A stretch of DNA of 64,000 nucleotides, from assembly GCA_951799425.1 (NCBI GenBank), contig OX637404.1, positions 18,190,045-18,254,044 on the forward strand. Reading direction: 5' to 3'. Shown here one piece after another: positions 44,320 through 57,197 of this stretch. Under the pieces are notes generated by a model. That model worked only from the letters and a program-made list of their open reading frames with translations, did no database searches and was not told where the DNA came from. The position numbers and the translations under genes were made by a program. Origin of the DNA: Ilex aquifolium (taxonomy: Eukaryota > Streptophyta > Magnoliopsida > Aquifoliales > Aquifoliaceae). Each line of letters opens with the position of its first letter. Position 1 is the first letter of the stretch.

Positions 44320-46525
44320 TGTGAGATCCTGTGTGTTATATAAATATAAATGATATTAACTTGCTATTATTTTAAAAATGATTAAAATGATGAGAGAAAC
44401 TTTGAATCGTTGTTAAAGGAATAGTCGCGTAAGTTTGAGGCACGAACGTATTAACTTTTGGGTCAAATTTATTTTTTGGAGGTGTTTAAGGTTAATAAAA
44501 GTAACTAAGTAAATATATTAATGTTTTTAGGTCAAAATAATATTATCATTGAATCCGGGAGGTCCGAAAAAAAAAACTTGGAATAGACATTTAGCTCATA
44601 TAGTGGTTCGGAGGGGTAAAATAGTAATTTGAGTGTTTCGGGTGTAAATTAACTTTATTTTTGGGATAAATCATAAAACTAAATGTTTTTTAGGTTAAAA
44701 TAACATTAAAAATGAATCTGAAACGTCAAAAAACCTTAGGGTAGTCATAGGGATCAAATTGGAATGTTTAGCGACAAAATCGTAATTTCGGACGAAAATA
44801 TATTTTTTTGCCCCATAAACAGTAAATTTCGAGACTGCTGGGTTTAAAACCTCAATTTCAGCCCCTTTTCTTTCATTCTTTCATTCCACTCTCACCCAAT
44901 ACCTCTTAGAACCCTAGGAGAAGATAAAGGGAAAGAGAAAAGGGAAGAATAAGGTCTCTAAAGCTTGAGTTTTGCTTGGAAATCCTAGGAACTTGGCTTG
45001 GAATTCTTGATTTCTAGGTGGGGTTTTCCTCTCTGTTGCATTTACATTGTGCATGTCATTTATTTTCTTTAGTTAAAGCTTACTATGTGTTTGATGACAA
45101 AATACTTTTTATAAACCTTGATTTATTGTGGAGTATGTCATGAATTGTGAATCTACATGCATAAAAATAATTATAGTGTTATGGGTTTGAAACCCTAGTT
45201 TAATTTTAGTTATGAGTATTTGATTAAACCTATGATTTGGGGGTTTTGAAGTATGTTATTATCTTGTACATAATATATATGACTTATTTTCTTGGAATTG
45301 GTTGTGTTGCATTGAAAATGCAAATTTTGAGATTTGAGTATATTATATGTTTGATAAAATGTCAAGGTTATGACATGGGTTTTCAAAAGGATTTATGGAT
45401 ATAGAAAATAATAATTTTTGGAAAATATATGCTCGATATTGACAGGCAGAGGGTTAGTAGACGTGTGAGGCCTATTGAGTGGGTTGCCAAGACGACTACT
45501 AGTCCTAAGGGGGATTGGTTATGGTAGTGATTTTCGGTGATGGCCTATGTCGCGTCACAGGTTGTGTCCTAAATGTTCCCCTTGAAAAGCAAGAAGGGCG
45601 ATGAGACCCTAGGGTGCAAGACCCAAAAGTTTCCCCGGGGATGGTTCATGCGTGAACCGATGTGATTGATTATATTGTCCGTATGTGAGGCATGCATGGT
45701 ATTTGCTATGATAGTTTGACTTTAAATATATAAACATTTAATTTATACTTTGTATATTTCTAATGATGAGGTGTTGGGAGATTTTTATAAATGTTTTACT
45801 TGTTATCTTGTACCTGTATTTAATTATAGAGAGCTTTCATTACTTATTCGTATGGTTTATGAAATGTTGGTATTTAAAACTTTGTAAATGCTTGGAAAAA
45901 GGATTATCCTACTGAGTTATGGTTGCTCATCCCTTAATATTTTCAGAGACTAGCATGCATCCTGGGGCATAGGTGATGGAAAGCTTGTGGGAGCTTGGAC
46001 TAGAAAGAATCTCTTTTGGAGCTTTTTTGTATTTACCTTAAAACTTATGTAGAAATGTTAGCACTCAAACATTGTGTTTGAAAAGGTTGTCTTGAGGTAT
46101 TTATGGTGTACACTTTATCATCCCATAGAGGGATTATTATTTTGGGTATTGTAATGTAAAGTTATGATTTTGTGTACTAAGTTCTGGTATATATTGGTAT
46201 TGGATGGTTCTGGGTTTGGGAGGATTTCGTGGGCCTCTAATTGCCACCCTAGATTTAGTTGGATTCTATTTTTGATGGAGGCATGTTGTTAATGTTTAGT
46301 TAGTTTAAATTATGCTATGCTCTCACAGGGATGCTCCTACTAGCTGGTTGAAAGCCCAATATTTAAATGAAATTCTGTCGAAATTTTTGAAAAAAAAAAA
46401 TCTAATATGTTTTGATAAAACCAAATGTTTCATTTCATTCAATTATTATTGTAAACTGGAAAGAGAATTTTGGGTAAATATCTCTTTTTATTAAATCACG
46501 CTTTAATGAAAATTGGGACATGACA
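44320..46525 (+). repeat. 5' LTR of the gypsy element
   Basis: Begins TGTGAGATCCTG and ends GACATGACA, so it is bounded by TG and CA. Pairs with 51365-53573 along its whole length. Confidence 0.92.
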
Positions 46526-46527
46526 AG

Positions 46528-46542
46528 TTGGTATCAGAACTT
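46528..46542 (+). promoter_or_regulatory. Primer binding site of the gypsy element
   Basis: TTGGTATCAGAAC just after the LTR is close to the complement of the initiator tRNA-Met 3' end, the usual primer of this lineage. Confidence 0.8.
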
Positions 46543-46734
46543 AGGTATTAGGTCTTAAATGGGAGCTGTAGGTAATTGGATTATCCAAATATGGTCCCAG
46601 CACATAAAGTTTTTTAAATTCATTAGGTTTCTAAGGTTAATTGTAGGAACCGAAGTATCTCATAAACTCGACTACTTCTCTAGAATGTATATGTTTGAAA
46701 CGGTGATCTAAAGCCTAGTTGCATGTGTAGGATG

Positions 46735-47760
46735 GAAGCAAGAAGAGGACGTGGGAGACCACCCCGACGAGGGGAAAATCAAGTACCGCCACGTCAAGAC
46801 ACTATGAATGGTATCTACTAATGTTTTAGGGAGCTCACTACATTGGTACAACAACAAGCCAAGAACAACAACAACCACACTACCACCACCCCAAGCTCAA
46901 GTGCAACAAGTTTGAGGTGAGGGTAGAAGGATGATGGTTCTTAAAGAATTTCTATGACAACGCCCTCAAACCTTCCAAGGAGGCCCGGACTCACTTGAGG
47001 TAGAGAAGTGGCTTCGACAAGTGAAGAAAGTGATGGATGACATGGATATTATCAATGACTTGAGAGTTCGTCTAGCTGCATATCTTATGGAAGGGGAAGC
47101 TAACCATTGGTGGGAGTCGGTAAAAAGAAGGAGAAACGTGGAACAAATGACATGGGAAAATTTTGAAGAGGTTTTCAATGGGAAGTACTTTCCCGAATCA
47201 GTGAGGCATAAGATGACATCCGACTACATGACACTTCAACAATGTAACATGACTGTCACTCAATATGAGTCCAAGTTCGTGGAGCTCTCCCACTTTGCTA
47301 CAGAGTATGTATCGACTGAGGCCAAGAAGGCCAAATTTTTTGAGAAAGGTTTGAATCCATCTATTCGGGAAAAATTGGAAGCTCTTCGCATTCGCGACTT
47401 TGGAGAATTAGTTAAGCGGGCTACCCTAGTGGAGAGAGATTGGGAGGAAACTCAAGTCATTTGAGAGCGCCGCCAACATAGGAAGAGTCAATCCAAGATC
47501 GGCAGTGGTAGTATTGGACGTCACAGGGATACTCCATACCAACGTTCAAAACGCAGTGTGGGTCAAGGGAGTGAATCAAGCTATGCACAAAGTTCGAGAC
47601 CAGGGGGCCACGTTGAGAGAGTGCCGACACATTTAAAGCGGTGTTATGGGTGTGGTGGCACAGGTCACCTCAGGAGTCACTGCCCTTCAGTAGCTTCTTC
47701 ACCACAGGGACAGAGTAGTAGGGGATTTTATCAGCAGTCCATAAAGCTACCATATTAGCA
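46735..47760 (+). pseudogene. Gypsy gag fossil
   Basis: The retrotransposon gag domain is recognisable around 46960-47460 (blocks such as YLMEGEANHWWE, TWENFEEVFNGKYFPE and VTQYESKFVELS). It is followed by a zinc knuckle with the CCHC pattern (CYGCGGTGHLRSHC, about 47643-47684). It is broken in a few places. Confidence 0.85.
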
Positions 47761-47959
47761 GACTTCTTATGCTCATGTACAGACAGTACCACAGCAGCCC
47801 CAGACCACTCAATTCAAATCTCAGCCACAACAACAAGCTCAACAGAAGAAACAGGGAACCAATACTCAGGGCACTGATGCCTCAGCTCTCATTTATGGTT
47901 TACTTCAGCCTGATGGGAGTGCTTCTAATGCAGTAATTGAGGGTATGATTCTTCTCTAT

Positions 47960-50900
47960 AATTCATGAGCTCGTATCTTGTTTGATCCCGGGGCAACCTA
48001 TTCTTTTATTTGTACATCATATGTCATTGCATTGGGGTTGGAGTTTGAGCCTTTGGGTTATATGCTATATGTAGATCTACCTACCGGGGATTGTTTGGAG
48101 ACAACTAGAGTGTGTAGAAATTGTGTACTTCGCTTTGGAAAGAAAGAGTTGAGGGTTGATTTAATTGCTTTGGAGATGATGGGGTATGATGTTATTTTCG
48201 AAATAGATTTACTCTCTTCCTACCATGCTACTATGGATTGCTACCAGAAGAAAGTGGTATTTCGTGCACCGGGGGATATACTTTTCTATTACATGGGTGA
48301 AAATAGTATCCCTCGACATCTCCATACGACAGGAAAACAAGTTTTGAAGGTTGATATTGGGAGTGGCCTAAGTTTCTTAGCCCACATTTCTAGAGAGGAA
48401 CAAAACGATGTGGAGTCCACTTTTATTCTTGTAGTATCCGAATTTCTTGACGTTTTTCTCGACGAGCTGCCTGGATTACCTCCATTGAGGGAAGTGGAGT
48501 TTTCTATTGAGCTTTACCCTGGCACGGAACCGATATCCATTACTCCTTATCGCATGGCGTCATTGGAGTTGAAGGAGTTAAGGAAACAACTAGATGACCT
48601 TTTTACCCTTGGGTTTATACGGTTGAGTACTTCACCTTGGGGTGCTCCTGTCCTCTTTGTGAAGAAAAAAGATGAAACCCTTAGATTGTGTGTGGACTAT
48701 AGGAAGTTGAACCGGGTGACTATAAAGAAAAAGTATCCTCTACCCTGCATCGACAACAACTTTGATCAATTTGAAGGGTTCTCGCTATTATACAAAGATT
48801 GATTTCCGCACGAGGTACTATCAATTGAGAATTAGAGATGAATATATTCCTAAGACCGCTTTCCGGACAAGGTATGGGCACTTTGAATTTATGGTGATGT
48901 CGTTTGGACTCACAAATGCACTCGCGGCTTTTATGGACTTGATGCATTGTGTGTTTCGGCCCTACCTTGACCAATTCGTCATTGTCTTCATTGACGACAT
49001 CCTCATCTATTCTAAAACACATTAGGAGCACGCTCTACACCTCAAGCTAGTTTTGCAAACATTGAGGGAACACAAGTTGTATGCTAAGAAGAGCAAATGT
49101 GAGTTTTGGATGAGAGAATTCAATTTTTTGGGACATATAGTATCCGAGGAAGGAGTGTCAGTGGATCCGTCCAAGATTGAAGTGGTTTTGAAATGGGATC
49201 GACCCAAGAATGTGACCGAGGTCCGAAGCTTCTTGGGACTAGCCGGTTATTATCGGAGGTTCGTGGAGGGATTCTCTCATATATCTATGTCGTTGACGTG
49301 ACTTACTCGAAAGGGGAAAAATTTGAGTGAAATGAAGATTGTGAGCAATCTTTTGAGATTTTGAAGAGAAGGTTAACCACGTCACCTGTTCTCATCATAC
49401 TTGCTAGTGGTGAGGGCTATAACGTTTATACGGATGCTTCATTACGGGGACTTGGGTGTATGTTGATGCAACATGGGAATGTCATAGCTTATGGTTCAAG
49501 GCAATTGAAGACCCATGAGCAAAATTATCTTACTCATGATTTGGAACTTGCCGCTGTTGTATTTACCCTCAAATTATGGCGTTGTTCCTTGTATGGAGAA
49601 CGGTTTCAAGTATACTCCAACCACAAGAGTTTGAAGTACATCTTCACACAAAAAGATCTGAATGTTCGCCAACGACGCTGGATGGAGTATCTAGAAGATT
49701 ATGACTTTACCCTTAGTTATCATCTTGGGAAGGCCAATGTGGTTGCAGATGCTTTGAGTAGAAAGTCGCGCGGTGAAGTTTGTGGTATGTTGGCAAGTAA
49801 ATGGAAGATGATGGATTCACTTGGAGACTATGATCTATGGGTTGGAGGAGATGAATCCCGGTCATGCCTGTTTAACCTTGTGGCTCAACCTACCCTTCAA
49901 CGTAGGGTTGTTGAGTTACAATGCTTGGATCCTTACTTAGAGTCGATTCGAGCTCAATTGGAAAATGGGAAAGTAGTTGAAGGTTGGTCTTTGAGGAATA
50001 GAGAACTGAGATATGGGGAAAAACTATGTGTACCAGATGATTCGTCCCTAAAGGAGGAGATACTTGGTGAGTGTCATCGCTCTAAATTTGCTATCCACCC
50101 CGGTGGTACAAAAATGTGTAGAGACATGAAACGTCAATATTGGTGAAAAGGAATGAAGAAGGATGTGACAAGGTTCATAGCACGATGTGCAGTGTGTCAG
50201 CAGATGAAGATGGAACATCAAAAACCCGGGGGATTACTGCATTCCTTACCTATCCCAGAGTGAAAATGGGATCACATCACCATGGATTTCGTGTCTGATT
50301 TTTCACGGACTTCGCAAGGGCATAATACCGTATGAGTCATTGTAGATAGACTCACCAAGTCTGTTCATTTCTTGAGTATGAAGACCACTGACACTTTAGA
50401 GACCTTGAGCAAGCTTTATATTTGTGAGATTGTTAGATTACATGGAGTTCCACTCTATATTGTGTCGGATCGTGATTCTCATTTTGTGGCGCAATTTTGG
50501 CAAAGTCTACAAAGAGTTATGGGGACAGAGTTACACTTTAGCACTGCCTTTCATCCTCAAACGGATGGCCAATCCGAGAGGGTGATACAAATTTTGGAGG
50601 ACATGTTACGAGCTTGTGTGTTGGACTTCAAGGAAAGTTGGAGTGATCATCTGTCGTTGGTGGAATTTGCATATAACAATAGTTTTCAATCAAGCATTGA
50701 CATGGCACCTTATGAAGCATTATATGGGAGACCTTGTAGATCGCCCTTGTGTTGGGCAGAAGTGGGGGAGAGTAGTTTATTTGGTTCGGAGATAGTGAGG
50801 GAGACTACTAAAAAGGTACAAGAACGATTACGCACAGCTCAAAGCCGACAGAAGAGTTATGCAGATAGGAGGAGGAGGCCATTGGAGTTTTAAAATGGTG

Positions 50901-51300
50901 ACTATGTGTTCTTGAAGGTGTCACCCCGGAAAGGAGTACTTCGTTTTGGGAAAAAAGGGAAGTTGGCTCCAAGGTACATTGGGCCTTTTGAGATAGTGAA
51001 ACGAGTAGGGATGGTGCCATACAAGCTTGCTTTACCACCTCAGCTTTCGGGAGTTCATGACGTGTTCCATGTATCCATGCTACGGAAATGTGAGCCCAAC
51101 ACATCACATATTCTTGATTGACAAGACATCCAAATACAAGAGGACGTGAGCTACAATGAAGCGCCAATGCAAATTCTTGATAGGAAGGAACAAGTTCTAC
51201 GCAACAAAGTTATACCTCTTGTGAAGGAGTTATGGCAACACCATGGCATCGAAGAAGCTACTTGGGAATTGGAGACTGATATGCAAGCATAATATCCACA
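47960..51300 (+). pseudogene. Gypsy pol fossil: protease, RT, RNase H, integrase, chromodomain-like tail
   Basis: The order is as in Ty3/gypsy: aspartic protease region (about 47980-48250), RT (VDYRKLN near 48696, FIDDILIYS near 48995), RNase H (YTDASLRG near 49431, VADALSRK near 49743), integrase with its HHCC finger (about 50070-50210) and DDE core (about 50270-50750), then a GPY/F module ([14 protein letters not shown] near 50970). A tail around 51150-51310 (QILDRKEQVLRNK, EEATWELE) resembles the Tekay/Del chromodomain. It is broken in several places. Confidence 0.9.
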
Positions 51301-51352
51301 TCTTTTCGACATTGGAGGTTAGTAACAAGTTTCGAGGATGAAACTTATTTTA

Positions 51353-51364
51353 AGGAGGGTGGAT
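51353..51364 (+). promoter_or_regulatory. Polypurine tract of the gypsy element
   Basis: AGGAGGGTGGAT lies directly before the 3' LTR and is the expected plus-strand primer site. Confidence 0.75.
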
Positions 51365-53573
51365 TGTGAGATCCTGTGTGTTATATAAATATAAATGATA
51401 TTAACTTGTTAGTATTTTTAAAATGATTAAAATGATGAGAGAAACTTCGAATTGTTGTTAAATGAATAGTCGCGTAAGTTTGAGGCACGAACGTATTGAT
51501 TTTTGTGTCAAATTTAATTTTTGGAGGTGTTTAAGGTTGATAAGGGTAACTAAGTAAATATATTAATGTTTTTAGGTCAAAATAATATTATCATTGAATC
51601 CAGGAGGTCCGAAAAAAAAACTTGGAATAGACGTTTAGCTCATATAGTGGTTCGGAGGGGTAAAATATTAATTTTAGTGTTTCGAGTGTAAATTAACTTT
51701 AGTTTTGAGTTAAATCATAAAACTAAATGTTTTTAAGTTAAAATAACATTAAAAATGAATCTAGAACGTCGAAAAACCTTAGGGTAGTTATAGGGATCAA
51801 ATGAGAATGTTTAGTGACAAAACAATAATTTCAAAGAAAAGTATATTTTTTTGCCCCATAAACAGTAAATTTCGGGACTACTGGGTTTAAAACCCCAATT
51901 TCAACCCCTTTTTTTTTTCCATTCTTTTATTCCACTCTCACTCAATACCTCTTAGAACCCTAGGAGAAGATAAAGGGAAAGAGAAAAGGGAAGAATAAGG
52001 TCTCTAAAACTTGGGTTTTGCTTGGAAATCCTAGGAGCTTGGCTTGGAATTCTTGATTTCTATGTGGGGTTTTCCTCTCTCTTGCATTTACATTGTGCAT
52101 CTCATTTATTTTCTTTAGTTAAAGCTTACTATGTGTTTGATAGCAAAATACTTTTTATAAACCTTGATTTATTGTGGAGTATGTCATGAATTGTGAACCT
52201 ACATGCATAAAAATAATTTTAGTGTTATGATTTTGAAACCCTAGTTTGATTTTAGTTATGTGTATTTGATTAAACCTATGATTTGGGGGTTTTGAAGTCT
52301 GTTATGATCTTGTACATAATATATATGACTTATTTTCTTGGAATTGGTTGTGTTGCTTTGAAAATGCAAATTTTGAGATTTGAGTATACTATATGTTTGA
52401 TAAAATGTCAAGGTTATGACATGGGTTTTCAAAAGGATTTATGGATATAGAAAATAATAATTTTTGGAAAATGTTTGCTCGATATTGACAGACAGAGGGT
52501 TAGTAGACGATTGGGGCCGATTGACTGAGTTGTCAAGGCAGCTACTAGTCCTAATGGGGATTGGTTATGGTAGTGGTTTTTGGTGATGACCTATGTGGCG
52601 TCACAAGTTGTGCCCTACACGTTCCCCTTGAAAAGCAAGAAGGGCGATGAGACCCTAGGGTGCAAGACCCAAAAGTTTTCCCAGGGATGGTTCATGCGTG
52701 AACCGGTGTGATTGATTATACTGTCCGTATGCGAGGCATGCATGATATTTGCTATGATGGTTTGACTTTAAATATATAAACATTTAATTTATACTTTGTA
52801 TATTTCTAATGATGAGGTGTTGAGAGATTTTTATAAATGTTTTACTTATTATCTTGTACCTGTATTTAATTATAGAAAGCTTTCATTACTTATTCGTATG
52901 GTTTGTGGAATGTTGGTATTCAAAACTTTGTAAATGTTTGGGAAAAAGATTATCCTACTAAGATGTGGTTGCTCATCCCTTACTAATATTTTCAGAGACT
53001 AGCATGCATCCTGGGACATAAGTGATGAAATGCTTGTGGGAGCTTGGACTAGAAAAAATTTCTTTTGGAGCTTTTTTGTTTTTACCTTTAGAACTTATGT
53101 AGAAATGTTAGCACTCAAACATTGTGTTTGAAAAGGTTGTCTTGAGACATTTATGGTGTACACTTGATCATCCCATAGAGGGATTATTATTTTGGGTATT
53201 GTAATGTAAAGTTATGACTTTGTGTACTAAGTTGTTATATATATTGGAATTGGATATATCCGGGTGTGGGAGGACTTCGTGGGCCTCTAATTGTCACTCC
53301 AGATTTAGTTGGATTATATTTTTGATGGAGACATGTTGTGGATGTTTAGTTAGTTTAAATTATGCTATACTTTCACAGGGATGCTCTTACTTGTTAGTTG
53401 AAAGCCCAATTTTCAAATGAAACTCTACCGAAATTTTTGAAAAAAAAATCAAATATGCTTTGATAAAATCAAATGTTTCATTTCATTCAATTATTATCGT
53501 AAACCGGCAAGAGAATTTTGGGTAAATATCTCTTTTTATTAAATTACGCTTTAATGAAAATTGGGGCGTGACA
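51365..53573 (+). repeat. 3' LTR of the gypsy element
   Basis: Begins TGTGAGATCCTG and ends GGCGTGACA. Collinear with the 5' LTR. Short frames inside (for example at 53214) are not genes. Confidence 0.92.
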
Positions 53574-53870
53574 CGCACGCTCCGCTCATAAAAGTGTGGT
53601 ACCCATACTTGACATATATATGCATAAATAGAATTTATTTCTCAACCAATGTGGGATTGGTGTCAAATCCCACATTGCACGGCCTCTATTTTGACATTCC
53701 AAGAGGGTTACTTGGAGCCTATTATCTCATTAATTTCTTACTCAATTTGAGCAAGCGAATATACTACGTATTCGTCTCACTAGTAGAGCACAAACCCACG
53801 AAAGTTTACTCGAAATAACGAGTGAGTCCCACTTTAATTTAGGCTCAAAGTCGACTGAAAATTATATTTT
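53574..53870 (+). repeat. Dispersed repeat X, right part
   Basis: Continues 44205-44319 after the gypsy element and matches the reverse complement of about 23769-24080, including CAACCAATGTGGGATTGG and CCCACGAAAGTTTACTCGAA. Confidence 0.7.
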
Positions 53871-54900
53871 AATTATCAAAATCTGCTTTAGTCCAACATC
53901 ATAAACATGATTGTTATGTTATCTTCTATAGTTGATGTGCTTTGAGGTTGTAGTAGAGGATGATACGAATTTTAAACATAGAGGTGTAATATATACCTTT
54001 TTGGATTCAATTCAATCTTTTAATCTCATATTCAATTTGCATTTGATGAAAGATGTATTGGGAATTACAAACGAGTTATCGCAAGCATGACAAAGAAAAG
54101 ATCAAGACATAGTAAATGCTATGAGCTTAGTCAATGTATCAAAACAAGGATTACAAATGATGAGGGATGATGGTTAGGAAGCTTTAATCGCTGAAGTTTC
54201 ATCTTTCTGTAGTGAACATGACATTTTTCTTTTTTCAAAATGGATGATTTGTATATATATATATAGCTCAAGGGAGGTCACGGCATAATGTGAAAGTCAA
54301 TAATCTACACCATTTTTAGGTTGGATTATTGTATATAGTATTAGATATGCTTAAGAGCTTAACAATCGTTTCTCATAGGTAAATACTGAGCTACTTCTTT
54401 GTGTGGTATGCCTAAATCCTTGTGATTCATTCTCTACTTTCAATAAAGAGAAGTTGATTCATCTTGCTCAATTTTACCCTTCAGAATTTTTCATAATGGG
54501 TCTTATAATACTTAACAATTAACTTGAGACTTACATACTTGATGTGCGCACTAATGAAGTTTCAAATGTTAAAGGAATTGGTGGACTTGTAGAGAAGTTA
54601 AGACAAATATCATATATCCATTGGTGTATCCACTTGTGAAACTAGTAGTCATCTTGCTAGTTGCAACTGCAAAAGTTGAAATAGTCTTTCAAGCAATGAA
54701 TATAGTATGTGAGATCTGGATGAATGATTGTTTGGTTGCATATGTTGAGAAAAAAACTTCAAATATCGTTGATATTAAAATTATCATACAAGACTTTCAA
54801 AATATGAGAACTCGTCCGGAACAACTACGTAGAATAGAATCCTCAACGACTATCCTTCTATTATTTGAAATTTTACCGTACTCCCTTCCAATTTATATAT
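53871..54900 (+). mobile_element. Old hAT transposon, 3' part (C-terminal transposase)
   Basis: Plus-strand fragments read VLGITNELSQA, KDQDIVNAMSLV, LQMMRDDG and, from 54621, VKLVVILLVATAK ... WMNDCLVAYVEK ... IIIQDFQNMRTR. This is the hAT dimerisation (hATC) region of ZMYM1-like transposases. It complements the N-terminal part at 43699-44160, so one element was split by repeat X plus the gypsy insertion. The conserved VATASVER-type motif is altered to VATAKVEI, and many stops occur, so it is dead. The right terminus is probably near 54945 but too decayed to place. Confidence 0.75.
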
Positions 54901-55183
54901 TTGCTTCACTTATGCCTCCCTTGCCATTAATGACCGTGTCTAAAAGTCCAAAAGGTAGATGTCACCAAGATTCTTTTAAAAATTCTCCAATTCAACTTAA
55001 TTGATAAAAAAGTAAATTTTCAACCACACCCCTTGTAGATTGTTATAGCTTCAAAAATATCATTTCTATTATCTAAAACTTCAATGACACCCCCATTAGA
55101 TTTTGTTGCTAACTCCATAAACATAGAGTATAATTTTATAAAATCACTTATAAATATTCATATATATACAAATCAACCAGAAT

Positions 55184-55221
<38 letters not shown>
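55184..55221. repeat. (TA)n(TG)n microsatellite
   Basis: A compound dinucleotide tract. Confidence 0.9.
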
Positions 55222-55222
<1 letters not shown>

Positions 55223-55610
55223 CCGATCGAAGATTTTGTAAATTCATATTTTTTTGCATGAGTAGATCGCTCTTAGGTTATATGGGGGAGTAGTAATGAT
55301 AAACTACTTTTTGAAAGGGGTCGTAAGGTTAATATTAGTAGTGATAATAAATCATGCTTCTTAAAAGATTTGTGAGATTGCGTCTCAACTTTACTCTCTC
55401 TATCTCTACCCCTTCTCATTTCTCCACTTCTCTGAAGACGATTGACTGACATAAAAATAGACTGAGAGAATTTGAGAATAGTTGACTATTAGTGCCAATG
55501 TTATTGTTTTATGTGAACTTTTTTATTAAAATAAATTCAATTAATTAAATACGTTGTTAAAGCATTGTTAGGAAATAAACATATACATTATATCTATATT
55601 TATACCTATA

Positions 55611-56161
55611 TCTATACTACTAATAAAAGTACCTTAACATAAAAAAATTTTGATTCACTATTTTGCCCTTATAAAAAATAATAAAGGCTAACATGTCCTT
55701 TTGTATTTAAATATGCAAATTACCACTCTAAAATATCATGCAAATCTCTCTATCTTTGTAAAACTTTTTGAATGGTCATGTTATGCTTAACATGATATAT
55801 AAAAATAACATTATTCTTTTTTTCTCAAAAACCTAATATTAATACACGTTGACAATATAATCTTCAATGCCCAAAAACGGATATATTTATCTTATCTCTT
55901 CATTCACAATCAAAATAATATGGTAAAAAATTATTGATGCACAAAGTAAAAACAAGAAAGACAAAAAAAATTGAGAAAAGAAAAATCTATAAACCTTGCT
56001 ACTTGATAACTAGATGTTTATAATTATAAAGAAAATATAAACAATTTAAGTATTATAATTATGAGATAATATCTAATGTAGATACATAAAAAAAAAATTA
56101 TGTATTTTATCAAATGTTTCAACAAAAAATTTCACGTGCAACGCACGTCATGCATTATTAG
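55611..56161 (+). mobile_element. Non-autonomous Helitron
   Basis: The left end TCTATACTACTAATAAAAG follows an A (55610). The right end ATTATTAG precedes a T (56162), as expected for insertion between A and T without target duplication. A 6-bp hairpin ACGTGC-AAC-GCACGT at 56134-56148 lies 13 bases before the 3' end. The element is 551 bp with no coding sequence. The terminal TTAG departs from the usual CTRR. Confidence 0.8.
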
Positions 56162-56318
56162 TTAATACGAAAATCTTTTGGGTAATTTTCCAAAAAAAAA
56201 AAATTGTTCATTAACATTGTCAATTGATAAATCTACTAGGGATGATAGTAAAGTTATTAAAAATATAGGGGGTGTTTTTAAAGATGATAAACTATAGGGG
56301 ATACGAATAAAGTTTATA

Positions 56319-56508
56319 TTATTTATTAAGGTTAGAAATGTAAAGATGTTCATTTTTTAGTTCCAACTAACACTTACCAAGTAGTGAAGTTTCAGATAAT
56401 ATAAGTAATGTCTCTCAATTTATGTCTAACGAGGATGTGAATGAAAATTTTCCTTTTATAATTTAAATTCCTAACAATCTATATACAATTCGAATAGGTA
56501 CCAAAAAC
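56319..56508. other. AT-rich spacer
   Basis: Nothing recognised between the MITE/Helitron block and the target duplication of the hAT element. Confidence 0.4.
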
Positions 56509-57197
56509 ACTTTTTGCAAGGCTAGCCCTATTGTAAGGCCAACAAAGCCCAGGCTTTAGGCCCCAATTTTTAACTAGGCCCCATAATTTATAATTATGAC
56601 CACTAACTCAAAATAAAAATTTAATTTTATAAAAATTGAAGCCCAACAAAAAAGTTAAAAGTTAGATTTAAATTAGATAGTTTTGGCTTATTTCTTCGGC
56701 CCATGTACCAAAAAATTATTAAAAAAATATATATCTATAAAAGTGATGTACAGTTGTTAGAGATTTTTTTATATCACACTTCTCAACATATTCTTCTAAC
56801 CACTCACTCCTTATCCTTATCTTTCTCTTTCCTCTTTCCTCTCTCTCTCCTCTCTCCACGGTAAAATAATCTGGAAAGGCCAAGAGGCAAAACAGACCCC
56901 TCTCTCTCTCTCTAGCCAACAAAGGCTAGGGGACCTTTCTCTCTCTCCTCTCTTCACGGTAAAATTTGTCTCTGTGACAGGGACTTTACTTTGGCATTAT
57001 TTTTTGTTGGCTGAGGCGTTGTTTTGGCTTCTGCTATGATGATAATCGGATTTCGCGAAAAAATCGAAAATAACAACAAATCAGGTGTTATTATTCTATG
57101 CTTTGAATTTTTTATTTAAGTTCTTATTAAATTTTTTTAATATAGATTGTGTGTGATTATTTCATTATTTGTGATTGTTTAGTTAATATTTGATTGT

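Larger units (their letters stand above)
44320..53573 (+). mobile_element. Ty3/gypsy retrotransposon, Tekay/Del-like chromovirus, whole length but broken
   Basis: A 9254-bp element with two LTRs of about 2.2 kb, an initiator-Met tRNA primer site, gag, pol and a polypurine tract. The exact 5-bp target duplication CGCAC lies at 44315-44319 and 53574-53578. By eye the LTRs differ at roughly 5-8 percent of sites, so the insertion is probably some millions of years old. The coding region has around ten breaks. It sits inside repeat X, which sits inside the old hAT transposon. Confidence 0.92.
55013..56318. mobile_element. Possible long-TIR MITE enclosing a Helitron
   Basis: The left stretch (CACACCCCTTGTAGATTGTTA...TTCAAAAATATCA) and the complement of the right stretch (ATCCCCTATAGTTTATCA...TTTAAAAACACC) form imperfect long inverted ends. 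It is similar in style to the 15184 family. Terminal positions are approximate. Confidence 0.4.
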
